Shown here piece by piece: positions 25,982 through 33,160 of a stretch of DNA of 64,000 nt. Below the pieces are notes generated by a model that was not told where the DNA came from, searched no databases, and worked only from the letters and a program-made list of their open reading frames with translations. The position numbers and the translations under genes were made by a program. The stretch is from Flavobacterium sp. ALD4 (GTDB lineage: Bacteria; Bacteroidota; Bacteroidia; Flavobacteriales; Flavobacteriaceae): contig NZ_PJBJ01000030.1 in the NCBI RefSeq assembly GCF_002836475.1, positions 1,178,001 through 1,242,000 on the forward strand. Reading direction: 5' to 3'. How positions within the stretch are numbered: position 1 is the first letter of the stretch; the number at the start of each line of letters is the position of its first letter.

Positions 25982-27103
25982 CTATTTAGAGAACCGTCTT
26001 CCTTTCCATTCATATTTACCAATCAAAGAATAGAAGGCAACACTCACACTAAAAAAAGGATATAATAAACTACTTAGAGTTAAATACTGCATTTTAGTTG
26101 TCGTCAAAAAAGAATGGGATTTATGTATTAAAACAGCATCAACGGCGAACTTAAGTAGAATTAAGAAACAGATAGTCAGTAGCGATAATAAACCCATAAT
26201 CCATAATCCATAACCCACAACAATACTTAAGTTTCCAATAAAAACGACCAACGCAAGAAACTGCCCAAAAGTACTCTGATAGGAAGCCGTCTTCGATGCC
26301 CAACGCACCCTTTGGTAAAACAAGGCTTTCCAATCGTCCAGAGCTTTAGTAACAACAATGTTGCTTTTTGATTTTACATAATGGACGCGATCTGGAAAGC
26401 GCGCTATCGCTTTTTGCAATAAGAATACATCATCTCCGCTTGCGATGGTATCATTTCCTTGAAAACCATTCAGTTCTTGAAAGAATGATTGCTTGTAAGC
26501 CAAGTTGGCACCGTTGCACATAAAACCTTTTCCTATTCCGAAGCTGCCTATAGTTGCTCCTTGTAGGCTCGCCAAATCTAATTGTTGGAAATGATGTAAG
26601 AACGTGTTTTTACAATCATACGTTACGGCCCCCACTACCATCGAAACGTCGTGCAGCTGAACGTAATTGTCCAACAGTAACATCCAGTTTTCAGGAACCA
26701 CGCAGTCCGCATCGGTGGTGATGATCCAGTCGCTGGTGACAAAAGGAATAGCCGTGGAAATAGCATCTTTTTTTGGAGAATTAGAAACTCTATTGTTTTT
26801 TATAATTCGAACATTGAACATTGAACAGTTAGGACTAAATACTTCCTCCGATTCATCATCGACCAGAATAACTTCAAACCGTTCCTTTGGGTAATTTAAC
26901 TTAGAAAAACTATCTAAAAGTAGAGGTAGGTTCGCCGCTTCATTACGGAAAGGCACTATGATAGTGAATCTTGTCCGGCTAGTTGTTGTAATTGGCGTTG
27001 AGCCATCAAGTTCCAAGGATTTTATTTTTGTAAAACCATAAATAAGCCATGCAATAGTAATGCAGTAAATAATTAAAATGGAGCTTAGAAAAAACGTATA
27101 CAT
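25982..27103 (-). CDS. Family 2 glycosyltransferase, membrane-anchored
   Basis: This 373-residue protein has one N-terminal membrane helix and a GT2 catalytic domain: FTIIVPFRNEAANLPLLLDS, EVILVDDESEE, the metal-binding TTDADCV and a later GDDVFLLQKA with RVRWASK (the QxxRW-like element). Two or three C-terminal membrane helices follow. It probably transfers a sugar to a lipid or membrane acceptor. The flippase-like gene upstream on the same strand (12 bases away) suggests a two-gene operon for a glycolipid. Two heptamer tandem repeats lie in its coding sequence (26194-26214 and 26809-26829), and changes in their copy number would shift the frame. Confidence 0.88.
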   Translation of the reverse strand: MYTFFLSSILIIYCITIAWLIYGFTKIKSLELDGSTPITTTSRTRFTIIVPFRNEAANLPLLLDSFSKLNYPKERFEVILVDDESEEVFSPNCSMFNVRIIKNNRVSNSPKKDAISTAIPFVTSDWIITTDADCVVPENWMLLLDNYVQLHDVSMVVGAVTYDCKNTFLHHFQQLDLASLQGATIGSFGIGKGFMCNGANLAYKQSFFQELNGFQGNDTIASGDDVFLLQKAIARFPDRVHYVKSKSNIVVTKALDDWKALFYQRVRWASKTASYQSTFGQFLALVVFIGNLSIVVGYGLWIMGLLSLLTICFLILLKFAVDAVLIHKSHSFLTTTKMQYLTLSSLLYPFFSVSVAFYSLIGKYEWKGRRFSK

Positions 27104-27115
27104 ATAGTTGAGGCA

Positions 27116-28105
27116 TTAATTTTTTATTTCCTCCATTCGGAGGGTTAAGGGGCTTTTATAAATCAGAACATAATAACTTCCCATGATAACTGGCAGAAAG
27201 ACATTAAGAAACCACATTAGAGTCGAAATAAAAACGATAATCCACTCGTTGATGCCTAGAATCCCAAAGAAATAAATAGCCACACTCCCTTTTATCGCAA
27301 AATCTAAAAACTGGAATGTAGGTAAGGAGGAGGCCACAAGATAAATACTGGTTATGGCTGCCATGAGGGTAATATAGGGCAAATCAACATCAAAAGCCAA
27401 AAACAAAAAATAGTATTGATGCGAAAAAAGCAGGTAGCGACAAATGGCCAGAACTATATTTTTCCTATGAATGTACTTGGGGATTTCATTAATTTTATGA
27501 AGTAACTTTTCTATGGAATACCCTTTAATTATGAATTTTTTTAGGAAAAAAAAGAGGAGTAAAAAGAGAAAAGTTATACCAAAAAGTAACGCCACCGTTC
27601 TCGTCGTAATTACATTGAATTTGGCATTAAAATACAACAAACCAAAAACCCCAAAAATCACGGTCAAAATCATTTGGATTCCATTGCAAATCAAGTTTAA
27701 AAACAACACTTTTTTGGTAGCTGATTTATCAAAGAACATTGCTTTACCTGCATATTCCCCAATGCCATTTGGAGTAAATAGTCCAGCCGTCAAGGCAGCA
27801 AGGACTTGTTTTGTTGCCTCTACTTTGGAGATTTTATATAGAAAAGAAATAAGATTCTGCCATTTTAAAATTTCTAAAAAATGATTCAAGACACTCAATA
27901 GCATAATGAAAATAATTCCAGTAACCGACTGATTTTTATTGAATAAAATAAGGAACTTCTCCCAATCGAGGGCGCCGCTATTTGCCAGTTGATCGTAAAT
28001 AAAATAAAAGGCAGCACCTACAATCAAAAGTTTGATTAGAAGTACAAGGGATTGCTTAGTTTTGTGCGGAATCGAAATCATTGAGACAAAGAAAATGAAA
28101 TTCAT
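27116..28105 (-). CDS. Lysylphosphatidylglycerol synthase-like membrane protein (flippase-like, UPF0104)
   Basis: This 329-residue protein has about eight membrane helices and the family motif LFTPNGIGEYAGKAMFF near residue 115. UPF0104 proteins resemble the membrane part of MprF and are often next to GT2 genes, as here. The family is thought to act on or translocate lipid-linked material. The start at 28105 is the first ATG; a second Met nine codons on is also possible. A decayed duplicate of its 5' part lies upstream at 28543-28785, in the same orientation. Confidence 0.82.
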   Translation of the reverse strand: MNFIFFVSMISIPHKTKQSLVLLIKLLIVGAAFYFIYDQLANSGALDWEKFLILFNKNQSVTGIIFIMLLSVLNHFLEILKWQNLISFLYKISKVEATKQVLAALTAGLFTPNGIGEYAGKAMFFDKSATKKVLFLNLICNGIQMILTVIFGVFGLLYFNAKFNVITTRTVALLFGITFLFLLLFFFLKKFIIKGYSIEKLLHKINEIPKYIHRKNIVLAICRYLLFSHQYYFLFLAFDVDLPYITLMAAITSIYLVASSLPTFQFLDFAIKGSVAIYFFGILGINEWIIVFISTLMWFLNVFLPVIMGSYYVLIYKSPLTLRMEEIKN

Positions 28106-28227
28106 TTTGTTTTCCTAATGGACACAATAGGCCTCAAAAATATAAATCAAAGAGCTATCGATTCAATAATCAAAATTGAATGAACCTCAAAAGGTTTTAA
28201 TCCTGCGAGAGTTGTTCTATTAGAATA

Positions 28228-28419
28228 TTATGTGTCTTTAGTTTTATTGATACTTTTGACGGAATCACTAATAAATGCGAGTAGTCTTATTAGCAGAATT
28301 AAAATTCCTGCAAAAAGGAATAATTTTTTTACAATGTCATCTTCTTTAAAAGTAGAAATTCCAACTATTATAAAAACTATCCCTAAGGGTATAGTGCCGA
28401 ATTTTTTTAAATTTTTCAT
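28228..28419 (-). CDS. Small two-helix membrane protein, function unknown
   Basis: This 63-residue protein reads MKNLKKFGTIPLGIVFIIVG, then a short charged loop and LFLFAGILILLIRLLAFI, giving two hydrophobic segments with a basic start. A good ATG is present. It lies between the intact flippase-like gene and the decayed copy of it, so it may have been part of the duplicated unit. I recognise no family, and the small size lowers confidence that it is expressed. Confidence 0.5.
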   Translation of the reverse strand: MKNLKKFGTIPLGIVFIIVGISTFKEDDIVKKLFLFAGILILLIRLLAFISDSVKSINKTKDT

Positions 28420-28542
28420 GATATGAAATTGTTTTGTCTTTGGTTATTATAGTGAGCATATTATGTTTTAAAATGTTACAATAAGTTCAATTAGAGCTCT
28501 CTGTTATTGATTAGAAATAAGAATCTTTAAACTATTGGTTTT

Positions 28543-28785
28543 TACGATTTTAAAATTCCGAGAAAATGATTCAAGACACTCAATAGCAAAATCAAAACAA
28601 CTTGAGTAACCGACTTTTTTTCTTACATAAAACAATCAACTTCTACCAATCTAGGGCGCCGCTATTTGCCAGTTGATTGTAAATAAAATAAAAGGCAGTC
28701 CTTACAATCAAAAGTTTGATTAGAAGTAAGTGGAATTGCTTAGTTTTGTGCATAATCGAAATCATGGAGACAAAGAAAAGAAAAC
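28543..28785 (-). pseudogene. Decayed duplicate of the 5' part of the flippase-like gene
   Basis: The stretch matches 27860-28098 base for base over most of its length: both contain GATTCAAGACACTCAATAGC, GGGCGCCGCTATTTGCCAG and CAATCAAAAGTTTGATTAGA. Scattered substitutions and small gaps break the frame. Only the first quarter of the gene is represented; the rest is missing. The orientation is the same as the intact gene, so it is a relic of a tandem duplication. Confidence 0.8.
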
Positions 28786-29046
28786 TATTGTGAAAATGCT
28801 ATTTCGCAAAGATTTACAAAGACTCTGGGTAATGAAAAAAAAGTGTTCCACAAAGATTCACAAATAGAAAGCAAAGCTGAGAAAAGATTTTAAATTAATT
28901 TCCGAATCTTTGAGGCTGTTTTGTTTGGATCTATGTGATGAAAAAAAATATTCTGCGGATCTGCGCTAAGGTTTTAAATTTATAAGACTAAGCATAACAA
29001 AAAAGCTTCGTGTCTTTGTGGCAAAAAAAAACGTACCAAAATAAAA
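28786..29046. other. Intergenic region before ruvC
   Basis: No gene is visible. The stretch is made of words common between flavobacterial genes (CTTTGTGGCAAAAA, AAGATTCACAAA). Similar words occur at 30800-30870 before the cyclase gene. No clear TAnnTTTG box was identified for ruvC. Confidence 0.3.
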
Positions 29047-29601
29047 ATGGCAAACGAACGCATCATATTAGGAATTGACCCGGGAACAACTGTAATGGGG
29101 TTTGGCTTGATTCGAGTTATCAATAAAAAAATGGAATTTTTGCAACTCAATGAATTGCAGTTATCCAAATACGATAACCATTATCAGAAGTTGAAACTCA
29201 TTTTTGAGCGCACGATTGAGTTAATCGACACTCATAATCCAGATGAGGTTGCCATTGAAGCGCCTTTCTTTGGGAAAAATGTGCAGTCGATGTTGAAGTT
29301 GGGACGTGCGCAAGGTGTAGCGATGGCTGCGGCACTTTCGAGAGACATTCCGATTACCGAATATGAACCAAAAAAAATAAAAATGGCCATTACTGGAAAC
29401 GGAAATGCCAGCAAAGAGCAGGTCGCGAAAATGCTGCAGCAATTATTGGGATTGAAAGAATTGCCTAAAAATCTGGATAGCACCGATGGATTGGCAGCTG
29501 CGGTTTGTCACTTTTTCAATTCAGGAAAAGTGGTCGGAACGAAAAGCTATACTGGCTGGGACGCTTTTGTGAAACAAAACGAAGAACGAGTAAAAAAATA
29601 G
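29047..29601 (+). CDS. ruvC: Holliday junction resolvase RuvC
   Basis: This 184-residue endonuclease has the RNase H-like RuvC fold. The four acidic catalytic residues are visible: Asp11 ([13 protein letters not shown]), Glu71 ([14 protein letters not shown]), and Asp144 with Asp147 ([14 protein letters not shown]). It cleaves Holliday junctions in concert with RuvAB. The C-terminal extension after the last motif is about 30 residues, slightly longer than in enterobacteria. It is followed by hemW after 51 bases holding an inverted repeat. Confidence 0.97.
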   Translation: MANERIILGIDPGTTVMGFGLIRVINKKMEFLQLNELQLSKYDNHYQKLKLIFERTIELIDTHNPDEVAIEAPFFGKNVQSMLKLGRAQGVAMAAALSRDIPITEYEPKKIKMAITGNGNASKEQVAKMLQQLLGLKELPKNLDSTDGLAAAVCHFFNSGKVVGTKSYTGWDAFVKQNEERVKK

Positions 29602-29640
29602 TGTTCAGTGAACAGTTTTTAGAACTGCATACTGAACACT
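29600..29640. promoter_or_regulatory. Inverted repeat between ruvC and hemW
   Basis: AGTGTTCAGT (29600-29609) pairs with ACTGAACACT (29631-29640), with a second inner pairing CAGTT/AACTG. No T run follows. It could be a weak terminator or an mRNA processing hairpin. Confidence 0.4.
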
Positions 29641-29652
29641 GAATATTATACA

Positions 29653-30786
29653 ATGAGCGGCATCTACATACACATACCATTCTGCAAGCAAGCGTGTCAT
29701 TACTGTGATTTTCATTTCTCGACGTCGATGAAGAGGAAAGAGGAGATGGTTTTGGCTTTGGCCAAAGAAATTCAAATGCGCAAAAACGAATTTCACAACG
29801 ACACAATAGAGACTATTTATTTTGGAGGAGGAACGCCTTCGGTATTAACTTCAGACGAAATTAATTTCCTGATTGATTCAGTTTATGAAAATTATAAGGT
29901 CGGTGAAAACCCGGAAATCACGCTCGAAGCCAATCCGGATGATTTGTCTGGTGAACGAATATTAATATTGTCAAAAAGCAAAGTCAACCGCTTAAGTATT
30001 GGGATTCAATCGTTCTTCGCAGATGATTTACGGATGATGAACCGAGCGCATAATTCGGCGGAAGCCCAGAAATGTTTAGAAGAAGCTACTAAGTATTTTG
30101 ACAATATTTCGCTTGATTTGATATATGGAGTTCCGGGGATGAGCAATGAAAAATGGAAGCAGAACATTGAAAAGGCGCTTTCTTTTGGCGTACCACACAT
30201 CTCGAGTTACGCTTTGACTGTAGAACCTAAAACGGCTATGAGTAAAATGATTCAGACCGGAAAAATGGAAGCGCCAAAAGACGATGTAGCTCAGGAGCAT
30301 TTTATGATTTTGGTGGAGACACTGGAGTCAAAAGGGTTTATTCATTACGAATTATCGAATTTCGGTAAAGAAAATTACTTTTCAAAAAACAACTCCGCCT
30401 ATTGGTTGGGAAAAAAATATATGGGTATTGGGCCGTCGGCACACAGTTATAATGGAATTTCCAGAAGTTGGAATGTATCCAATAACATAATCTATTTGAA
30501 ATCCATTCAAGAAGAGAAGTTGCCAAATGAATTAGAAACCTTGTCGGAAGCCGACCGTTATAACGAATATATTATGACAGGTTTGCGAACCATTTGGGGT
30601 GTTTCCTTAGATAGAATTCAAGCGGAATTTGGGCAGATGTATTTGAATTATGTCCATAAACAAGCTCAAAAATTTATAGACGATAAGTTGCTTTTAGTAG
30701 AGAATGGTATTTTGAAACCCACAAAAAAAGGAAAATTTTTGACAGATGGGATAGCGTCTGATCTTTTTTGGGTAAATTTGGAATAA
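29653..30786 (+). CDS. hemW: Radical SAM family heme chaperone HemW
   Basis: This 377-residue radical SAM protein begins MSGIYIHIPFCKQACHYCDF, with the cluster cysteines 11, 15 and 18 in CxxxCxxC followed by the next aromatic-Asp-Phe pattern of HemW/HemN. It continues with YFGGGTPSVL (SAM-binding), EANPDDL and LSIGIQSF. It lacks the N-terminal extension of true coproporphyrinogen dehydrogenase HemN, so it is HemW, which delivers heme to respiratory proteins. The gene follows ruvC on the same strand. Confidence 0.93.
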   Translation: MSGIYIHIPFCKQACHYCDFHFSTSMKRKEEMVLALAKEIQMRKNEFHNDTIETIYFGGGTPSVLTSDEINFLIDSVYENYKVGENPEITLEANPDDLSGERILILSKSKVNRLSIGIQSFFADDLRMMNRAHNSAEAQKCLEEATKYFDNISLDLIYGVPGMSNEKWKQNIEKALSFGVPHISSYALTVEPKTAMSKMIQTGKMEAPKDDVAQEHFMILVETLESKGFIHYELSNFGKENYFSKNNSAYWLGKKYMGIGPSAHSYNGISRSWNVSNNIIYLKSIQEEKLPNELETLSEADRYNEYIMTGLRTIWGVSLDRIQAEFGQMYLNYVHKQAQKFIDDKLLLVENGILKPTKKGKFLTDGIASDLFWVNLE

Positions 30787-30873
30787 TATAACTACTAAGC
30801 ACAGAAAGGAAGCACAGTGCTCAAAAGCTTTGTGGACTTAGTTTAATCTTTTTACCCTTTGCGTTAAAAAATC

Positions 30874-31653
30874 ATGAAAACTACTATTCAACACAACAAC
30901 CAAACTATTCAAGTCGATTTATCAAAACCCATTGACATTTCGATACCATTATCTAACACAGAGGACAATCCAATCGCTTGGTATATTGATAAACCAGTAA
31001 TTGAGCCCGTTAAGTTTGATGAATGGGTAGGTAAAGTTTCGTCAGGGATGTCTTCCACTAATTTCAATAATATTCTTTTTAATCCCCATGGCCACGGAAC
31101 GCATACGGAATGTTTGGGGCATATCACGCATGCATTTTATAGCGTGAACCAAGTCCTGAAACAGTTTTTCTTTACCGCCGAATTAGTTTCAGTGGAACTA
31201 GAAGACCAGGAAGGGGACTTTGTGATTACAAAAGCGGCGATAGAGACTGCTTTAAATGGAAAAAAACCAGAAGCAATTGTCATCAGGACCTTGCCGAATG
31301 ATACCGATAAAGTTTCCAGGAAATATTCCCACACCGCCCCACCGTTCCTAGCCGAAGATGCTGCTTTATTTCTTCGCGAAAGCGGAATTAAACACTTGCT
31401 GATTGACCTGCCAAGTGTCGACAAGGAAAAGGACGAAGGAAAACTCCTGGCGCACAAGGCGTTTTGGAATGTGACTGATGTGAAAAACTTGAATGCGGAT
31501 GCTAGATTGGATTGTACGATAACCGAAATGATTTTTGTTTCTCAAGAGGTACAAGACGGAAGTTATTTGTTGAATTTACAAATGGCATCTTTTGAGAATG
31601 ATGCAAGTCCCAGTAAACCTGTTTTATATTCTATTTTAGACGACAAGAAGTAA
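30874..31653 (+). CDS. Cyclase/kynurenine formamidase-like metal-dependent hydrolase
   Basis: This 259-residue cytosolic protein has the cyclase-family fold signature. The metal-binding PHGHGTHTECLGHI carries the HxGTHxD-like motif with Glu in place of the usual Asp, and SGIKHLLIDLPSVD, HKAFWN and ITEMIFV follow. Members include arylformamidase (KynB) and isatin hydrolase. No tryptophan-catabolic genes are nearby, so the substrate is unknown. It may form a transcription unit with the YjbR gene 56 bases on. Confidence 0.82.
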   Translation: MKTTIQHNNQTIQVDLSKPIDISIPLSNTEDNPIAWYIDKPVIEPVKFDEWVGKVSSGMSSTNFNNILFNPHGHGTHTECLGHITHAFYSVNQVLKQFFFTAELVSVELEDQEGDFVITKAAIETALNGKKPEAIVIRTLPNDTDKVSRKYSHTAPPFLAEDAALFLRESGIKHLLIDLPSVDKEKDEGKLLAHKAFWNVTDVKNLNADARLDCTITEMIFVSQEVQDGSYLLNLQMASFENDASPSKPVLYSILDDKK

Positions 31654-31709
31654 GTTGGTATTGCAGTGATTTAAAATTCAGCATTTACAATTTAAGATAA
31701 TTTTAGAAG

Positions 31710-32075
31710 ATGAACCTGGAAAACTTTTATGAATATTGCCTGTCCAAAAAAGCGGTGACAGAACACTTTCCTTTTGATGAGGATACTTTGGTGTTTAAAG
31801 TGGGCGGAAAAATCTTTGCCTCGTCTTCATTACGTCAATGGGAAAAAGGGGAGGCATCAGTAAATTTAAAATGTGCCCCAGAACGCGCACAGGAATTGCG
31901 TGCGCAGTATGATGATATAAAACCAGGTTGGCACGCGAGTAAAATCCATTGGAATACGGTCGCTATAAATAAAGAAGTTAAGGATACTCTCTTAAAAGAA
32001 TTGATTGACCATTCCTATGAATTGGTTTTCGAAAACTTAACTAAGAAAATGCAAGTAGCGATTTTAAAAAATTAA
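31710..32075 (+). CDS. MmcQ/YjbR family protein
   Basis: This 121-residue protein has the YjbR-like fold of two-layer CyaY/double-wing type: LSKKAVTEHFPFDEDTLVFK, then KIFASSS, a conserved VNLKCAPERAQELR, and PGWHASKIHWNTVAI. The family has a MotA-like DNA-binding shape but no proven function. It is of standard length. Confidence 0.85.
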   Translation: MNLENFYEYCLSKKAVTEHFPFDEDTLVFKVGGKIFASSSLRQWEKGEASVNLKCAPERAQELRAQYDDIKPGWHASKIHWNTVAINKEVKDTLLKELIDHSYELVFENLTKKMQVAILKN

Positions 32076-32192
32076 AACCATTCGGCGACAATTTATGGCT
32101 ATTCAACGGTAGTAACGGTGCAATTATCGAAAATCCGTTTGAAACTTATATATTCATGCTATTTTAGAGTCGATCATTATATAAAAAAATAA

Positions 32193-32603
32193 ATGGGCAG
32201 ATCACTAAATATATTGTTAATTGAAGATGATGCAATTGAGGTAATGAAATTCAATAGAGTTTTAAGTGCCATGAATTTGAGACATAAGATAATTGAAGCA
32301 AATAATGGAGAGGAAGCATTAACAATTTTGAAGGTTAAAGAAATCACGCCCGATATCATTATATTGGATTTAAATATGCCAAAAATCAACGGAATTGAAT
32401 TTTTGGGGATATTAAAAGCAGATGAATATTTAAAATACATACCTGCAATTATTTTAACCACATCAAATAACCGGAAAGATGTTATGGAGTGTTACAGAAC
32501 TGGTATCGCGGGTTATTTGTTGAAGCCTCTTAAGTATGATGATTATGTGGACCGAATAAAAAAATTAATAGAATATTGGAGTTGTAACGAATTAATATCC
32601 TAA
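32193..32603 (+). CDS. Single-domain response regulator (receiver only)
   Basis: This 136-residue receiver protein has acidic residues EDD at 11-13, the phosphoacceptor Asp59 in IIILDLNMPKING, Thr in ILTTSNN and Lys in YLLKPLKYDDY. It has no output domain, like Rcp1/CheY-type regulators that pass phosphate or bind partners. It starts a seven-gene run that continues six bases later with the H-NOX gene, so it is probably phosphorylated by one of the two kinases in the operon and feeds the Hpt protein or tunes a kinase. Confidence 0.9.
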   Translation: MGRSLNILLIEDDAIEVMKFNRVLSAMNLRHKIIEANNGEEALTILKVKEITPDIIILDLNMPKINGIEFLGILKADEYLKYIPAIILTTSNNRKDVMECYRTGIAGYLLKPLKYDDYVDRIKKLIEYWSCNELIS

Positions 32604-32609
32604 TAAAGT

Positions 32610-33152
32610 ATGTACGGAATTATAAATAAGGCGATTGAGGAATTGGTTACCGCTAATTTTGGTGAGGAAAAATGGGAGGCTATTAAACTTAGAAGCGGTA
32701 TAGATATTGATTTTTTTATAAGTACCGAACCTTATGACGACGACATCACTTTTAAGTTGGCTCAGGCCGTTTCTGACGAAATGGGAATGACATTGAGTGC
32801 CGTGTTGGTCGAATTTGGTGAATGGTGGGTTTTAAAAACTACAAAAGATAAATATGGTGGATTAATGGAAGCGGGTGGAAACGATTTGAAAGAATTTTTA
32901 ATAAACTTGCCACTCTTCCATAATCGCGTCATGCTGATTTATCCCAAATTAACCCCGCCAGAATTTAAGGTGAGTGATGTCACTGAAAACAGTATTAATT
33001 TACATTATTTGTCAAAAAGGGAAGGGCTTCAGGATTTTGTAAGAGGTTTGATTCAAGGTTTGGGAAAAATGTATGATACACCCGTAACGATTAATTTAAT
33101 TCAAACTCGATACGAAGGCAGTTCGCATGAGATTTTTAATATAATTTGGTAA
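32610..33152 (+). CDS. H-NOX heme nitric-oxide-binding protein
   Basis: This 180-residue protein has standard H-NOX length and residues. His104 (LPLFHNRVM) is the proximal heme ligand, the conserved proline is at 116/117 (YPKLTPPEF), and Tyr133, Ser135 and Arg137 form the YxSxR motif that clamps the heme propionates. The distal residue equivalent to the O2-stabilising Tyr140 of the Caldanaerobacter protein is not Tyr here (Asp142 or Phe143), which suggests NO rather than O2 sensing. That last point is inference from a hand alignment. The gene precedes a kinase with an HNOBA domain, the usual H-NOX partner. Confidence 0.93.
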   Translation: MYGIINKAIEELVTANFGEEKWEAIKLRSGIDIDFFISTEPYDDDITFKLAQAVSDEMGMTLSAVLVEFGEWWVLKTTKDKYGGLMEAGGNDLKEFLINLPLFHNRVMLIYPKLTPPEFKVSDVTENSINLHYLSKREGLQDFVRGLIQGLGKMYDTPVTINLIQTRYEGSSHEIFNIIW

Positions 33153-33160
33153 AAAAAAGG

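Noticed and set aside
27513..27884. A 123-residue open frame antisense to the flippase-like gene
   Set aside because: It lies opposite a transmembrane coding region and is a Lys/Asn-rich shadow with no start context.
29600..29640. Terminator between ruvC and hemW
   Set aside because: The hairpin is good but no T run follows, so it is listed only as an inverted repeat.
33146..33160. TTG start of the HNOBA kinase at 33146
   Set aside because: It overlaps the H-NOX stop and adds five basic residues; an ATG follows at 33161.
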